Source of the DNA: Aurantibrevibacter litoralis
Lineage (GTDB): Bacteria; Bacteroidota; Bacteroidia; Flavobacteriales; Flavobacteriaceae
DNA length: 64,000 nucleotides
Reading direction: 5' to 3'
Assembly: GCF_034651555.1 (NCBI RefSeq)
Contig: NZ_JAYEEQ010000014.1
Location: forward strand, 1-64,000
In this document: positions 19,201 to 27,775 of the stretch, piece by piece
Layout: each line of letters starts with the position of its first letter
Position numbering within the stretch: position 1 is the first letter of the stretch
Made by a program: the position numbers and the translations under genes
Notes under the pieces: model-generated
The model's database searches: none
What the model was told of the DNA's origin: nothing
The model's input: the letters and a program-made list of their open reading frames with translations, nothing else

Positions 19201-20557
19201 CCTGAATTCCCAATCTGTGCAACGTTGGTGCACGGTTTAGTAACACGGGATGACCTTTTAGTACATTTTCTAAAATATCCCAAACAACCGGTTCTTTCTT
19301 GTCTATGATTTTCTTTGCCGATTTTACGGTTTTTACAATTCCTCTTTCAATCAGCTTGCGAATCACGAAAGGCTTGTAAAGTTCGGCAGCCATATCCTTT
19401 GGAAGACCGCACTCAAAAAGTTTCATTTCCGGACCTACCACAATTACGGAACGTGCCGAATAATCAACGCGTTTTCCTAATAAGTTCTGACGGAAACGAC
19501 CTTGCTTCCCCTTTAATGAATCTGATAGCGACTTTAAAGGTCTATTCGATTCCGTTTTTACCGCCGAAGCTTTTCTAGTATTATCGAACAAAGAATCTAC
19601 GGCTTCCTGAAGCATCCGTTTCTCGTTTCTAAGAATAACCTCGGGTGCTTTTATCTCTACGAGGCGTTTTAGACGATTGTTTCTGATAATGACGCGTCTG
19701 TAAAGGTCATTTAAATCCGAGGTTGCAAACCGGCCTCCATCTAGAGGTACCAATGGTCTTAATTCCGGTGGAATTACAGGAATTACCTTCATGATCATCC
19801 AATCGGGTCTATTTTCTCTGTTCGCCTGAGACTCGCGTAAACTCTCTACCACTTGCAGCCGTTTTAAGGCCTCCGTTTTTCTTTGTTTAGAGGTTTCACT
19901 ATTAGCCTTATGCCGTAACTCGTACGAAAGCTCATTTAAATCGATACGTCCTAAAAGATCTATTAAACATTCTGCCCCCATTTTTGCAATAAACTTATTG
20001 GGGTCAGAATCTTCTAAATATTGGTTTTCCTGAGGTATGGATTCCAAAATGGTGAGGTATTCCTCCTCGGTTAAGAAATCGAGTTTTTGGAGTTCTTCAC
20101 CGTCGGGATTCTTGGCAATACCAGGTTGAATGACGACGTAGCGTTCGTAATAAATGATCATATCTAGTTTCTTGGAAGGTAATCCAAGAAGATATCCGAT
20201 TTTGTTGGGTAGGGAACGGAAATACCAAATATGAGCCACAGGAACAACCAAATTAATATGCCCTACCCTATCACGACGTACTTTTTTCTCGGTAACCTCC
20301 ACGCCACAGCGATCGCAGACAATACCGCGATAGCGAATACGCTTATATTTCCCACAGGCACATTCGTAATCCTTAACCGGACCAAAAATACGCTCGCAGA
20401 AAAGTCCGTCGCGTTCCGGTTTATGGGTTCTGTAATTTATGGTTTCCGGTTTTAAAACTTCGCCTCGCGATTCGGCCAGGATGGATTCCGGAGATGCCAA
20501 GCCAATTGAAATTTTATTGAACCTATTAACTGTATTATTGTCTTTTATTCTAGCCAT
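16259..20557 (-). CDS. rpoC: DNA-directed RNA polymerase beta' subunit
   Basis: I use the ATG at 20557 (1432 residues, MARIKDNNTV); the upstream in-frame codon at 20563 is TTG. Diagnostic elements are the N-terminal zinc site (CACGKYKRIRYRGIVCDRCG), the active-site Mg2+ loop NADFDGDQMAVHLPLG, the bridge/trigger region (GARGSKEQIRQLTGMRGLM) and the second zinc cluster (CEAQKGICAKCYGRNL). Length is typical of Bacteroidota beta'. It is the catalytic large subunit of RNA polymerase, cotranscribed after rpoB with a 63-base gap. Confidence 0.99.
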   Translation of the reverse strand: MARIKDNNTVNRFNKISIGLASPESILAESRGEVLKPETINYRTHKPERDGLFCERIFGPVKDYECACGKYKRIRYRGIVCDRCGVEVTEKKVRRDRVGHINLVVPVAHIWYFRSLPNKIGYLLGLPSKKLDMIIYYERYVVIQPGIAKNPDGEELQKLDFLTEEEYLTILESIPQENQYLEDSDPNKFIAKMGAECLIDLLGRIDLNELSYELRHKANSETSKQRKTEALKRLQVVESLRESQANRENRPDWMIMKVIPVIPPELRPLVPLDGGRFATSDLNDLYRRVIIRNNRLKRLVEIKAPEVILRNEKRMLQEAVDSLFDNTRKASAVKTESNRPLKSLSDSLKGKQGRFRQNLLGKRVDYSARSVIVVGPEMKLFECGLPKDMAAELYKPFVIRKLIERGIVKTVKSAKKIIDKKEPVVWDILENVLKGHPVLLNRAPTLHRLGIQAFQPKLIEGKAIRLHPLVCTAFNADFDGDQMAVHLPLGPEAILEAQLLMLASHNILNPANGSPITVPSQDMVLGLYYMTKERKSTPEVPIKGEGITFYSEEEVEIAFNEGKVNLNAGIKVRTKDFNDEGVLVSQIISTTVGRVLFNSVVPEQAGYVNEVLNKKSLRDIIGKILSVTDVPTTADFLDNIKTMGYEFAFKGGLSFSLGDIIIPPEKHGMIADANVQVDGIMANYNMGLITNNERYNQVIDVWTSTNAMLTELAMKRIREDQQGFNSVYMMLDSGARGSKEQIRQLTGMRGLMAKPKKSTAGGGEIIENPILSNFKEGLSILEYFISTHGARKGLADTALKTADAGYLTRRLVDVSQDVIINSEDCGTLRGVLVEALKKNEEIVESLGERILGRVSLHDVYNPLTEELLLKAGAEILESDVKKIEASPIEKVEVRSALTCEAQKGICAKCYGRNLSTNKMVQRGEAVGVVAAQSIGEPGTQLTLRTFHVGGIAGNISEDSKLEARFNGIAEIEDLRTVTGADSEGKPVEIVISRTSEIKVVDVKTGITLSTNNIPYGSQLFVKNGSKIERGQVICQWDPYNGVIVSEFPGQIAYENIEQGITYQVEIDEQTGFQEKVISESRNKKLIPTLLIKDSKGEVLRSYNLPVGSHIMIDDGAKIKEGKILVKIPRKSAKSGDITGGLPRVTELFEARNPSNPAVVSEIDGVVSFGKIKRGNREIVIESKLGEVKRYLVKLSNQILVQENDYVRAGMPLSDGSVTPDDILTIKGPSAVQQYLVNEVQEVYRLQGVKINDKHFEVVVRQMMRKVSIQDQGDTIFLENQLVHKDDFIEENDEIFGKKVVVDAGDSENLKPGQIITARELRDENSILKRSDKALVTAREAVAATATPVLQGITRASLQTKSFISAASFQETTKVLNEAAVAGKIDTLEGLKENVIVGHKIPAGTGMREYEHIIVGSKEEYDEIMARKEELKF

Positions 20558-20620
20558 AACCAAATGGTGATCGTACGTTAAATATGTTGTATTTATAAAA
20601 TTATAATCAGAACTGTTTTC

Positions 20621-23600
20621 CTATTCCTCCAATCGGATGTCCAAACCTAAACCTTTAAGTTCGTGCATCAACACATTGAAAGATTCCGGCAAACCGGGTT
20701 CCGGCATGGTCTCTCCCTTAACAATGGCTTCGTAGGTTTTTGCCCTACCAATAACATCATCAGATTTTACCGTTAAAATTTCTCTTAAGGTTGCCGAAGC
20801 ACCATAGGCCTCTAGTGCCCACACTTCCATTTCCCCAAAACGCTGACCTCCAAATTGGGCTTTTCCGCCCAAAGGCTGCTGCGTAATTAAAGAGTAGGGC
20901 CCAATGGAGCGTGCATGCATTTTATCATCAACCATATGACCCAGTTTCAGCATATAAATAACACCGACAGTCGCTGGCTGATCAAAACGTTGACCGGTAC
21001 CTCCGTCAAAAAGATACGTATGTCCGAAGCGCGGAATTTTGGCTTCATCGGTGTAGGTGTTTATTTGGTCTAAGGTTGCTCCGTCAAAAATTGGGGTTGC
21101 ATACTTTTTACCCAATTTAAGTCCGGCCCATCCCAAAACGGTTTCATAAATCTGGCCTATGTTCATCCTTGAAGGTACCCCAAGCGGATTAAGTACAATG
21201 TCAACGGGCGTACCATCTTCCAAAAACGGCATATCTTCATGGCGTACAATACGTGAAACGATACCTTTGTTTCCATGACGACCAGCCATTTTATCGCCCA
21301 CCTTTAACTTGCGTTTCTTGGCAATATATACCTTGGCAAGCTTCATAATACCGGCAGGCAATTCGTCGCCGACAGATATGGTAAATTTATCCCTTCTTAG
21401 GTTTCCTTGAAGGTCATTTAACTTTATCTTGTAATTGTGTAAAAGATCGGCCACTAAGGCATTACAATCTTTGTCTATGGTCCAGCTTCCTGCCACCAAA
21501 TGCGCAAAATCGTCTACGGCATTAAGCATCTTCATAGTATACTTTTTGCCCTTAGGAAGCACTTCCTCACCCAAATCATTGAGAACACCTTGCGATGTTT
21601 TTCCATTAACCAGTGTAAAGAGTTTTTCTACTAAAACATTCTTTAACTGTTCAAATTTAACTTCGTATTCTAATTCTAATTTTGATATCGCTTCTTTGTC
21701 TTCTGATCTTCTTCGTTTATCCTTCACAGAGCGAGAAAACAATTTCTTGTCGATTACGACACCATTTAAAGACGGCGGTGCTTTTAGAGATGCATCTTTT
21801 ACATCGCCTGCTTTATCACCAAATATAGCCCTAAGTAATTTTTCTTCCGGTGTTGGATCTGACTCTCCTTTGGGTGTAATTTTACCAATTAAAATATCGC
21901 CGGGTTTTACTTCCGCACCAATGCGAATCATTCCATATTCATCTAAATCCTTAGTAGCTTCTTCTGAAACATTTGGAATATCATTTGTTAGTTCCTCTGC
22001 CCCTAATTTGGTATCACGAACCTCTAAAGAATACTCGTCTACGTGAATCGAGGTAAAAATATCCTCACGAACTACTTTTTCAGAGATTACAATAGCATCT
22101 TCAAAATTGTACCCTTTCCAAGGCATGAAGGCTACTGTAAGGTTTCGTCCCAAGGCCAATTCTCCCTTTTCGGTTGCATATCCTTCACAAAGTACCTGAC
22201 CTTTTTTTACTTTACTGCCTTTTTTTACAATAGGTTTAAGATTGATGCTGGTACCTTGGTTGGTTTTTCTAAATTTAACTAAATTGTAGGTTTTTGAATC
22301 TTCTTCAAAACTTACCAAACGTTCTTCTTCCGATCTGTTATACTTTATTTTAATTTTTTCGGCATCCACATATTCTACCACACCATCTCCTTCCGCATTG
22401 ATTAATACTCTGGAATCTGAGGCCACCTGTCTTTCTAAACCTGTACCCACAATAGGAGCTTCCGGCTTTAACAAGGGCACGGCTTGGCGCATCATGTTAG
22501 ATCCCATCAAGGCTCGGTTGGCATCATCATGCTCTAAGAAAGGGATCAACGACGCCGATATGGAGGCAATTTGATTTGGAGCTACGTCCGTATAATTTAC
22601 ATCGCTAGGCTCAACTACGGGGAAATCACCTTCCTCGCGCACAATAACCTTGTCGATGTCTATTTTACCATCATTTTTTAAAGGGATGTTGGCTTGCGCA
22701 ATTTTCATTCCTTCTTCTTCCTCCGCACTAAGGTAAATGATCTTGCTAGTATCTACTTTTCCGCCATCGACTTTTCGGTAAGGTGTTTCCAAAAAGCCCA
22801 TAGCATTCACCTTAGAAAACACAGATAGCGAAGATATTAAACCAATATTAGGCCCCTCCGGTGTTTCTATGGGACATAGTCTTCCGTAATGCGTATAGTG
22901 TACATCGCGCACTTCAAATCCGGCTCTTTCTCTAGAAAGTCCTCCTGGCCCAAGTGCAGACAACCTTCTTTTGTGCGTAATCTCTGCCAACGGATTGGTC
23001 TGATCCATGAACTGAGATAGCTGATTGGTGCCAAAAAACGAATTGATTACCGAAGATAACGTCTTGGCGTTAATTAAGTCTATTGGAGTAAATACTTCGT
23101 TATCTCGCACATTCATTCGTTCTCTTATGGTGCGCGCCATACGTGCAAGACCTACTCCAAACTGTTGAGACAACTGTTCTCCTACGGTCCTAACCCTTCG
23201 GTTTGAAAGGTGGTCGATATCATCGATTTCAGCCTTAGAGTTAATCAACTCTATCAAATATTTTATAATGGTGATAATATCTTCTTTGGTCAAAACTTGC
23301 TTGTCCATTCCGATATTTAACCCTAATTTTTTGTTCATTCTGTAGCGCCCTACTTCTCCTAAATTATAGCGCTGATCCGAAAAAAACAATTTATCGATAA
23401 TACCGCGTGCCGTTTCCTCATCGGGCGGTTCTGCATTACGTAATTGGCGATAAATATGTTCTACGGCTTCCTTTTCAGAATTCGTTGGATCCTTTTGTAG
23501 GGTGTTATGAATAATGCCGTAATCGCTCTGCGCATTATTCTCTTTATGTAACAATATGGTCTTTACATCGGCCTCCAAAATTTGGTTTACGTGATCCTTT

Positions 23601-24430
23601 TCCAGAATGGTATCCCGATCTAAAATAATTTCATTACGTTCAATAGATACCACTTCACCGGTATCTTCATCTACAAAATCTTCATGCCAAGTATTAAGTA
23701 CTCTTGCCGCTAATTTGCGCCCTAATACCTTTTTAAGTCCGGCCACCGAAACTTTTATTTCCTCCGAAAGATCAAAAATCTCTAAAATATCCTTATCGCG
23801 TTCAAAACCAATAGCTCTGAAAAGGGTGGTAACCGGTAATTTTTTCTTTCGGTCGATGTACGCATACATCACACCATTAATATCTGTTGCAAATTCTATC
23901 CACGACCCTTTAAAAGGGATCACTCTGGCCGAGTACAATTTAGTACCATTGGCATGAAATGACTGTCCAAAAAACACCCCTGGAGATCGATGTAATTGCG
24001 AAACCACAACTCTTTCTGCTCCATTAATCACAAAAGTACCACTTGGCGTCATGTAGGGAATAGTACCTAAATAAACGTCCTGAACAATAGTTTCAAAATC
24101 CTCGTGTTCCGGATCGGTACAATACAATTTTAATCGTGCCTTTAAAGGAACACTATACGTAAGCCCTCGTTCTATACATTCTTGAATAGAGTATCTAGGT
24201 GGATCTATGAAGTAGTCTAAAAATTCTAGAATAAACTGATTTCGTGTATCCGTGATGGGGAAATTCTCCATGAAGGTATTGTATAAACCTTCATTACCAC
24301 GCTCATCGGATTTGGTTTCAAGCTGAAAAAAATCTTGAAATGACTTAATCTGAATGTCCAAGAAATCCGGATAATCGGGTGTATTCTTAGCGGATGCGAA
24401 ACTTATTCTTTCAGTTTGATTTGTGATCAT
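20621..24430 (-). CDS. rpoB: DNA-directed RNA polymerase beta subunit
   Basis: I use the ATG at 24430 (1269 residues); the preceding in-frame codon is TTG. It contains the fork/rifampicin region (FFGTNQLSQFMDQTNPLAEI, HKRRLSALGPGGLSRERAG), the nucleotide-proximal loop PETPEGPNIGLISSL, the motif AGRHGNKGIVSRIVRHEDMP, and the C-terminal PLGGKAQFGGQRFGEMEVWALEAYGA. It forms the second large catalytic half of RNA polymerase. The rifampicin-pocket residues look like the susceptible wild type by eye (QLSQFMDQ, HKRRLSALGPGG). It follows rplL across an attenuator-like hairpin. Confidence 0.99.
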   Translation of the reverse strand: MITNQTERISFASAKNTPDYPDFLDIQIKSFQDFFQLETKSDERGNEGLYNTFMENFPITDTRNQFILEFLDYFIDPPRYSIQECIERGLTYSVPLKARLKLYCTDPEHEDFETIVQDVYLGTIPYMTPSGTFVINGAERVVVSQLHRSPGVFFGQSFHANGTKLYSARVIPFKGSWIEFATDINGVMYAYIDRKKKLPVTTLFRAIGFERDKDILEIFDLSEEIKVSVAGLKKVLGRKLAARVLNTWHEDFVDEDTGEVVSIERNEIILDRDTILEKDHVNQILEADVKTILLHKENNAQSDYGIIHNTLQKDPTNSEKEAVEHIYRQLRNAEPPDEETARGIIDKLFFSDQRYNLGEVGRYRMNKKLGLNIGMDKQVLTKEDIITIIKYLIELINSKAEIDDIDHLSNRRVRTVGEQLSQQFGVGLARMARTIRERMNVRDNEVFTPIDLINAKTLSSVINSFFGTNQLSQFMDQTNPLAEITHKRRLSALGPGGLSRERAGFEVRDVHYTHYGRLCPIETPEGPNIGLISSLSVFSKVNAMGFLETPYRKVDGGKVDTSKIIYLSAEEEEGMKIAQANIPLKNDGKIDIDKVIVREEGDFPVVEPSDVNYTDVAPNQIASISASLIPFLEHDDANRALMGSNMMRQAVPLLKPEAPIVGTGLERQVASDSRVLINAEGDGVVEYVDAEKIKIKYNRSEEERLVSFEEDSKTYNLVKFRKTNQGTSINLKPIVKKGSKVKKGQVLCEGYATEKGELALGRNLTVAFMPWKGYNFEDAIVISEKVVREDIFTSIHVDEYSLEVRDTKLGAEELTNDIPNVSEEATKDLDEYGMIRIGAEVKPGDILIGKITPKGESDPTPEEKLLRAIFGDKAGDVKDASLKAPPSLNGVVIDKKLFSRSVKDKRRRSEDKEAISKLELEYEVKFEQLKNVLVEKLFTLVNGKTSQGVLNDLGEEVLPKGKKYTMKMLNAVDDFAHLVAGSWTIDKDCNALVADLLHNYKIKLNDLQGNLRRDKFTISVGDELPAGIMKLAKVYIAKKRKLKVGDKMAGRHGNKGIVSRIVRHEDMPFLEDGTPVDIVLNPLGVPSRMNIGQIYETVLGWAGLKLGKKYATPIFDGATLDQINTYTDEAKIPRFGHTYLFDGGTGQRFDQPATVGVIYMLKLGHMVDDKMHARSIGPYSLITQQPLGGKAQFGGQRFGEMEVWALEAYGASATLREILTVKSDDVIGRAKTYEAIVKGETMPEPGLPESFNVLMHELKGLGLDIRLEE

Positions 24431-24497
24431 CAATGGACAAAATTTTGAATATGAATACTAAATGTGTGTTGTATATCTTAATGTATACCCGGTGTAC

Positions 24498-24541
24498 AAA
24501 AAGGTTTAGGTCTAGCCACAAATCGTGAAAAGACCTAAACC
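24498..24541 (-). terminator. Attenuator-like hairpin between rplL and rpoB
   Basis: GGTTTAGGTCT (24503-24513) pairs perfectly with AGACCTAAACC (24531-24541); read on the minus strand the stem is followed by TTTTT. It sits in the 133-base rplL-rpoB gap, the place where many bacteria partially terminate to reduce RNA polymerase synthesis relative to ribosomal proteins. Confidence 0.8.
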
Positions 24542-24563
24542 AAAAATAGTATGGTTTGTGCTA

Positions 24564-24944
24564 TTATTTAAGCTCAACTTCTGCTCCTGCTTCTTCTAAT
24601 GATTTTTTAATACCTTCGGCCTCATCTTTAGAGATACCTTCTTTGATCGGTTTTGGAGCGCTGTCTACAATATCTTTAGCCTCTTTTAAACCTAAACCTG
24701 TTAATTCTTTAACTAATTTTACTACAGCTAGTTTTGAAGCTCCGGCTGCTTTTAGAATTACATCAAATTCGGTCTTTTCCTCTACGGCTTCACCTGCATC
24801 GCTAGCACCGCCACCGGCAGCAACAGCCACTGCAGCAGCAGCCGGCTCAATACCGTATTCTTCTTTTAATATTGCGGCCAACTCATTTACCTCCTTTACG
24901 GTTAAGTTAACCAATTGTTCTGCGAAATCTTTTAAATCTGCCAT
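24564..24944 (-). CDS. rplL: Ribosomal protein bL12 (L7/L12)
   Basis: A 126-residue acidic stalk protein: N-terminal dimerisation helix (FAEQLVNLTVKEVNELAAIL), Ala/Gly-rich hinge (AAAAVAVAAGGGASDAGEA) and C-terminal factor-binding domain (EFDVILKAAGASKLAVVKLV, TGLGLKEAKDIVDSAPKPIK). It recruits translational GTPases such as EF-Tu and EF-G to the large subunit. Encoded 60 bases after rplJ, whose product L10 it binds, the usual order and stoichiometry-controlled pair. Confidence 0.98.
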   Translation of the reverse strand: MADLKDFAEQLVNLTVKEVNELAAILKEEYGIEPAAAAVAVAAGGGASDAGEAVEEKTEFDVILKAAGASKLAVVKLVKELTGLGLKEAKDIVDSAPKPIKEGISKDEAEGIKKSLEEAGAEVELK

Positions 24945-25004
24945 TTTTCTATCGTTTAATAAAATTTTAAAATATAATTGTTTTTTAGTGCGTACGTGTG
25001 TAAA

Positions 25005-25520
25005 TTATTTTTCTGAAAGGGTTTTGAGAATCCCTGCCAATTTACCTCCGCCCGATTTTAGCGCAGAGATTACATTTTTGGCCGGAGACTGTAACAATCC
25101 TATCACTTCTCCAATCATCTCGTCTTTGGACTTAAGGTTAACCAAAGCGTCCAACTGCTCGTCACCTATATAAATCGCTTCAGAAATAAATGCCCCCTTT
25201 AATAGCGGTTTTTTGGTCTTTTTTCTAAAACTCTGAATAAGCTTTGCCGGCGCATTACCCGTTTCTGAAAACATAAGCGAGGTATTTCCTTTAAGCACTG
25301 CTGGAAGTTCTCCAAAGTCCTTCTCTGATGCTTCCATTGCTTTTGCCAGCAAGGTATTCTTTACTACCGCCAATTTAATGTTGGCCTTGAAACACGCTCT
25401 CCTTAAATCCGATGTATTCACCGCATTAAGTCCCGAAATGTCCGTAAGATAAATGGTGCTGTTGTCTTTTAACTGCACTGTTAGATCTTGTATAACACTT
25501 AATTTTTCTTCTCTTGTCAT
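25005..25520 (-). CDS. rplJ: Ribosomal protein uL10
   Basis: A 171-residue protein with the L10 core (LKDNSTIYLTDISGLNA, LRRACFKANIKLAVVKNTLL) and a C-terminal helix that carries the L12 dimers. It forms the base of the ribosomal stalk. In many bacteria L10 or the L10-L12 complex represses its own mRNA; no leader structure was examined in detail here. It lies between rplA (21-base gap) and rplL in the conserved rplKAJL cluster. Confidence 0.97.
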   Translation of the reverse strand: MTREEKLSVIQDLTVQLKDNSTIYLTDISGLNAVNTSDLRRACFKANIKLAVVKNTLLAKAMEASEKDFGELPAVLKGNTSLMFSETGNAPAKLIQSFRKKTKKPLLKGAFISEAIYIGDEQLDALVNLKSKDEMIGEVIGLLQSPAKNVISALKSGGGKLAGILKTLSEK

Positions 25521-25541
25521 AATAAAAAGTTTAACCTGCTC

Positions 25542-26231
25542 CTAAGCTGTTTTTGGATCTAATTGTACACTGGGACTCATGGTGCTCGACAAGTATACAC
25601 TTTTCATATAAATGCCTTTCGACGCTGTAGGCTTCAGCTTTACAAGAGCATCTAATAACTCCTTTGCATTTCCTGCAAGTTTGTCTTCGGAAAAAGAAAC
25701 TTTACCAATAGCGGCATGAACGATACCCGTTTTGTCTACTTTAAAATCAATTTTTCCTGATTTCACTTCAGTTACTGCTTTTGCGATATCCATGGTCACC
25801 GTTCCTGTTTTTGGATTAGGCATAAGACCTCTTGGGCCTAAAAATTTACCCAAAGGGCCTAATTTTCCCATAACGCTAGGCATCGTAATGATCACATCTA
25901 CATCACTCCATCCTGCTTTTATTTTATCCAAATACTCATCTAGTCCTACATAATCTGCACCAGCCTCTTTGGCTTCTGCTTCTTTATCAGGAGTTACCAA
26001 CGCCAATACTTTTACATCTTTTCCTGTTCCGTGAGGCAATGTTACTACACCACGAACCATTTGATTTGCTTTTCGAGGATCTACACCCAAACGCACCGCA
26101 ATATCAACAGACGCATCAAACTTTACATTGGTAATTTCCTTTATCAAAGCTGTCGCTTCATTCAGGGAATAGATTTTGTTCTTATCTATTTTTGAATGTG
26201 CTTCTTTTTGCTTTTTCGTTAATTTTGCCAT
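25542..26231 (-). CDS. rplA: Ribosomal protein uL1
   Basis: A 229-residue protein of normal L1 length with the signature DVDVIITMPSVMGKLGPLG and KFLGPRGLMPNPKTGTVT, and the C-terminal KGIYMKSVYLSSTMSPSVQ. L1 binds 23S rRNA at the mobile E-site stalk and, in studied bacteria, also regulates the L11-L1 operon. It begins 19 bases after rplK on the minus strand. Confidence 0.98.
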   Translation of the reverse strand: MAKLTKKQKEAHSKIDKNKIYSLNEATALIKEITNVKFDASVDIAVRLGVDPRKANQMVRGVVTLPHGTGKDVKVLALVTPDKEAEAKEAGADYVGLDEYLDKIKAGWSDVDVIITMPSVMGKLGPLGKFLGPRGLMPNPKTGTVTMDIAKAVTEVKSGKIDFKVDKTGIVHAAIGKVSFSEDKLAGNAKELLDALVKLKPTASKGIYMKSVYLSSTMSPSVQLDPKTA

Positions 26232-26250
26232 TCTTATTGCTTTTAAGATT

Positions 26251-26688
26251 TTAAAAAGGTCTGTTTCCTGAAACTTTTAATCCCATTGACCTTGCCGTAC
26301 CTGCGACCATACTCATTGCAGATTCCACAGTAAAAGCATTTAAATCTACCATTTTGTCTTCTGCAATTAATTTAATCTGATCCCAAGATACACTGGATAC
26401 TTTGTTACGGTTTGGTTCGCCGGATCCTTTTTTAATCTTAGCCGCTTCCATGAGTTGAACTGCCGCTGGCGGTGTCTTTACAACAAAGTCGAAGGACTTG
26501 TCTTTATAAACCGTGATCGCAACCGGCAATACTTTGCCAGACTTGTCCTGTGTTCGCGCATTAAATTGCTTACAGAACTCCATAATATTGACCCCGGCAG
26601 CACCTAAAGCGGGTCCAACCGGTGGCGACGGATTCGCAGCACCTCCCCTAACTTGTAGTTTAACTACTTTACTTACTTCTTTTGCCAT
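26251..26688 (-). CDS. rplK: Ribosomal protein uL11
   Basis: A 145-residue protein with the classic N-terminal KLQVRGGAANPSPPVGPALG, central INIMEF-type segment (NIMEFCKQFNART) and C-terminal rRNA-binding domain ending AGTARSMGLKV. It organises the GTPase-associated region of 23S rRNA together with L10. First of the four ribosomal protein genes after nusG (68-base gap). Confidence 0.98.
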   Translation of the reverse strand: MAKEVSKVVKLQVRGGAANPSPPVGPALGAAGVNIMEFCKQFNARTQDKSGKVLPVAITVYKDKSFDFVVKTPPAAVQLMEAAKIKKGSGEPNRNKVSSVSWDQIKLIAEDKMVDLNAFTVESAMSMVAGTARSMGLKVSGNRPF

Positions 26689-26756
26689 TGTTTTTAATTA
26701 AATTTAAAGGGTGTTTATTTGGAAGCAACACCTCTTTTACTATGTAACAGTTCGTA

Positions 26757-27308
26757 TTAAACTTTTTCTACTTGCATATAACTAAGCTCTAATGGTGTTT
26801 TTCTGCCAAAGATTTTTACCATTACTTCTAGTTTACGCTTTTCTTCATTTATTTTTTCTACAGTGCCATTAAACCCATTAAATGGACCATCTATGACTTT
26901 AATCGTCTGACCTATTACAAAAGGTATAGCCACACTATCGGTATTAACAGCCAATTCATCTACCTTCCCTAACATTCTATTAACCTCAGATTTCCTCAAG
27001 GGAACTGGATCTCCTCCTTTAGTCTCTCCCAAAAAACCTATGACATTGGTTATAGATCTAATAATGTGTACCATTTCACCGGCCAAATTGGCCTTTACCA
27101 TAATATAACCGGGAAAATAAACTCTTTCTTTATTTATTTTCTTTCCATTTCGTAATTGAACGACTTTTTCGGTAGGCACTAGAACTTCTTCTAAATAATC
27201 AGAAAATCCTAAACGAGCTACTTCTGCTTCAATGTACCCTTTTATCTTATTCTCCTGACCGCTTACCGCCCTTACCACATACCATTTTTTATCCAATACT
27301 TCTGACAT
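26757..27308 (-). CDS. nusG: Transcription termination/antitermination factor NusG
   Basis: A 183-residue protein with the NGN domain (KWYVVRAVSGQENKIKGYIE, VYFPGYIMVKANLAGEMVHI) and a C-terminal KOW domain (GQTIKVIDGPFNGFNGTVE). NusG binds RNA polymerase and links it to Rho or the ribosome. No insertion domain is seen. It overlaps the usual secE-nusG-rplK arrangement, starting 10 bases after secE. Confidence 0.97.
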   Translation of the reverse strand: MSEVLDKKWYVVRAVSGQENKIKGYIEAEVARLGFSDYLEEVLVPTEKVVQLRNGKKINKERVYFPGYIMVKANLAGEMVHIIRSITNVIGFLGETKGGDPVPLRKSEVNRMLGKVDELAVNTDSVAIPFVIGQTIKVIDGPFNGFNGTVEKINEEKRKLEVMVKIFGRKTPLELSYMQVEKV

Positions 27309-27318
27309 AGGGCTGTAC

Positions 27319-27507
27319 TTAATTAATTAAGTTGTTGAAATAAAATTGAATCACTTTACTGAATAGGCTATCTACGCCCCAAGTGGCCAAGGCAAATAAA
27401 ATGGAAAATACTGCAACAACAACCATGAGGTTCGAAGATTCCGCCCTAGTGGGTAAGGTTATATTATTCCTAAGTTCTTCTATGGATTCCTTTATGTAAG
27501 TAAACAT
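27319..27507 (-). CDS. secE: Preprotein translocase subunit SecE
   Basis: A 62-residue single-span SecE, the short form with one transmembrane helix (LMVVVAVFSILFALATWGVD) preceded by an amphipathic helix (IKESIEELRNNITLPTRAES). It stabilises SecY in the inner-membrane translocon. Identification rests on the short conserved pattern plus its position between tRNA-Trp and nusG. Confidence 0.95.
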   Translation of the reverse strand: MFTYIKESIEELRNNITLPTRAESSNLMVVVAVFSILFALATWGVDSLFSKVIQFYFNNLIN

Positions 27508-27572
27508 GATATTTCCTTCTTTTGTATTAAAACCTTATCCTATGCACTGTTGTGTCCTTGTACTATTTAATG

Positions 27573-27645
27573 CACGGGAGGAGAGACTCGAACTCCCGAC
27601 ACCTGGTTTTGGAGACCAGTGCTCTACCAACTGAGCTACACCCGT
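27573..27645 (-). tRNA. trnW: tRNA-Trp (anticodon CCA)
   Basis: A 73-nt cloverleaf on the minus strand with D-arm GTAGCTCAGTTGGTAGAGC, anticodon arm CTGGT-CTCCAAA-ACCAG and T-loop TTCGAGT. The acceptor stem has one T-T mismatch at pair 6-67. The 3' CCA is not encoded. It sits between tuf and secE, its conserved place in many bacteria. Confidence 0.96.
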
Positions 27646-27728
27646 TTATACCATTTTGGTTTCTTATAACATTGCCTACTTAAACTAATGGCTAGAGTCT
27701 AAAAGTAGTGCCTTAATTAATTACGCTC

Positions 27729-27758
27729 AAAGGCATCCGCCTGTTGGTGGATGCCTTT
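27729..27758 (-). other. Stem-loop downstream of tuf
   Basis: AAAGGCATCC and GGATGCCTTT form a perfect 10-bp stem with a 10-base loop, 17 bases past the tuf stop. There is no clear U-tract on the minus strand, so it may be an RNA-processing or stability element rather than a terminator. Confidence 0.55.
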
Positions 27759-27775
27759 AACGTAAGTACAACGTA

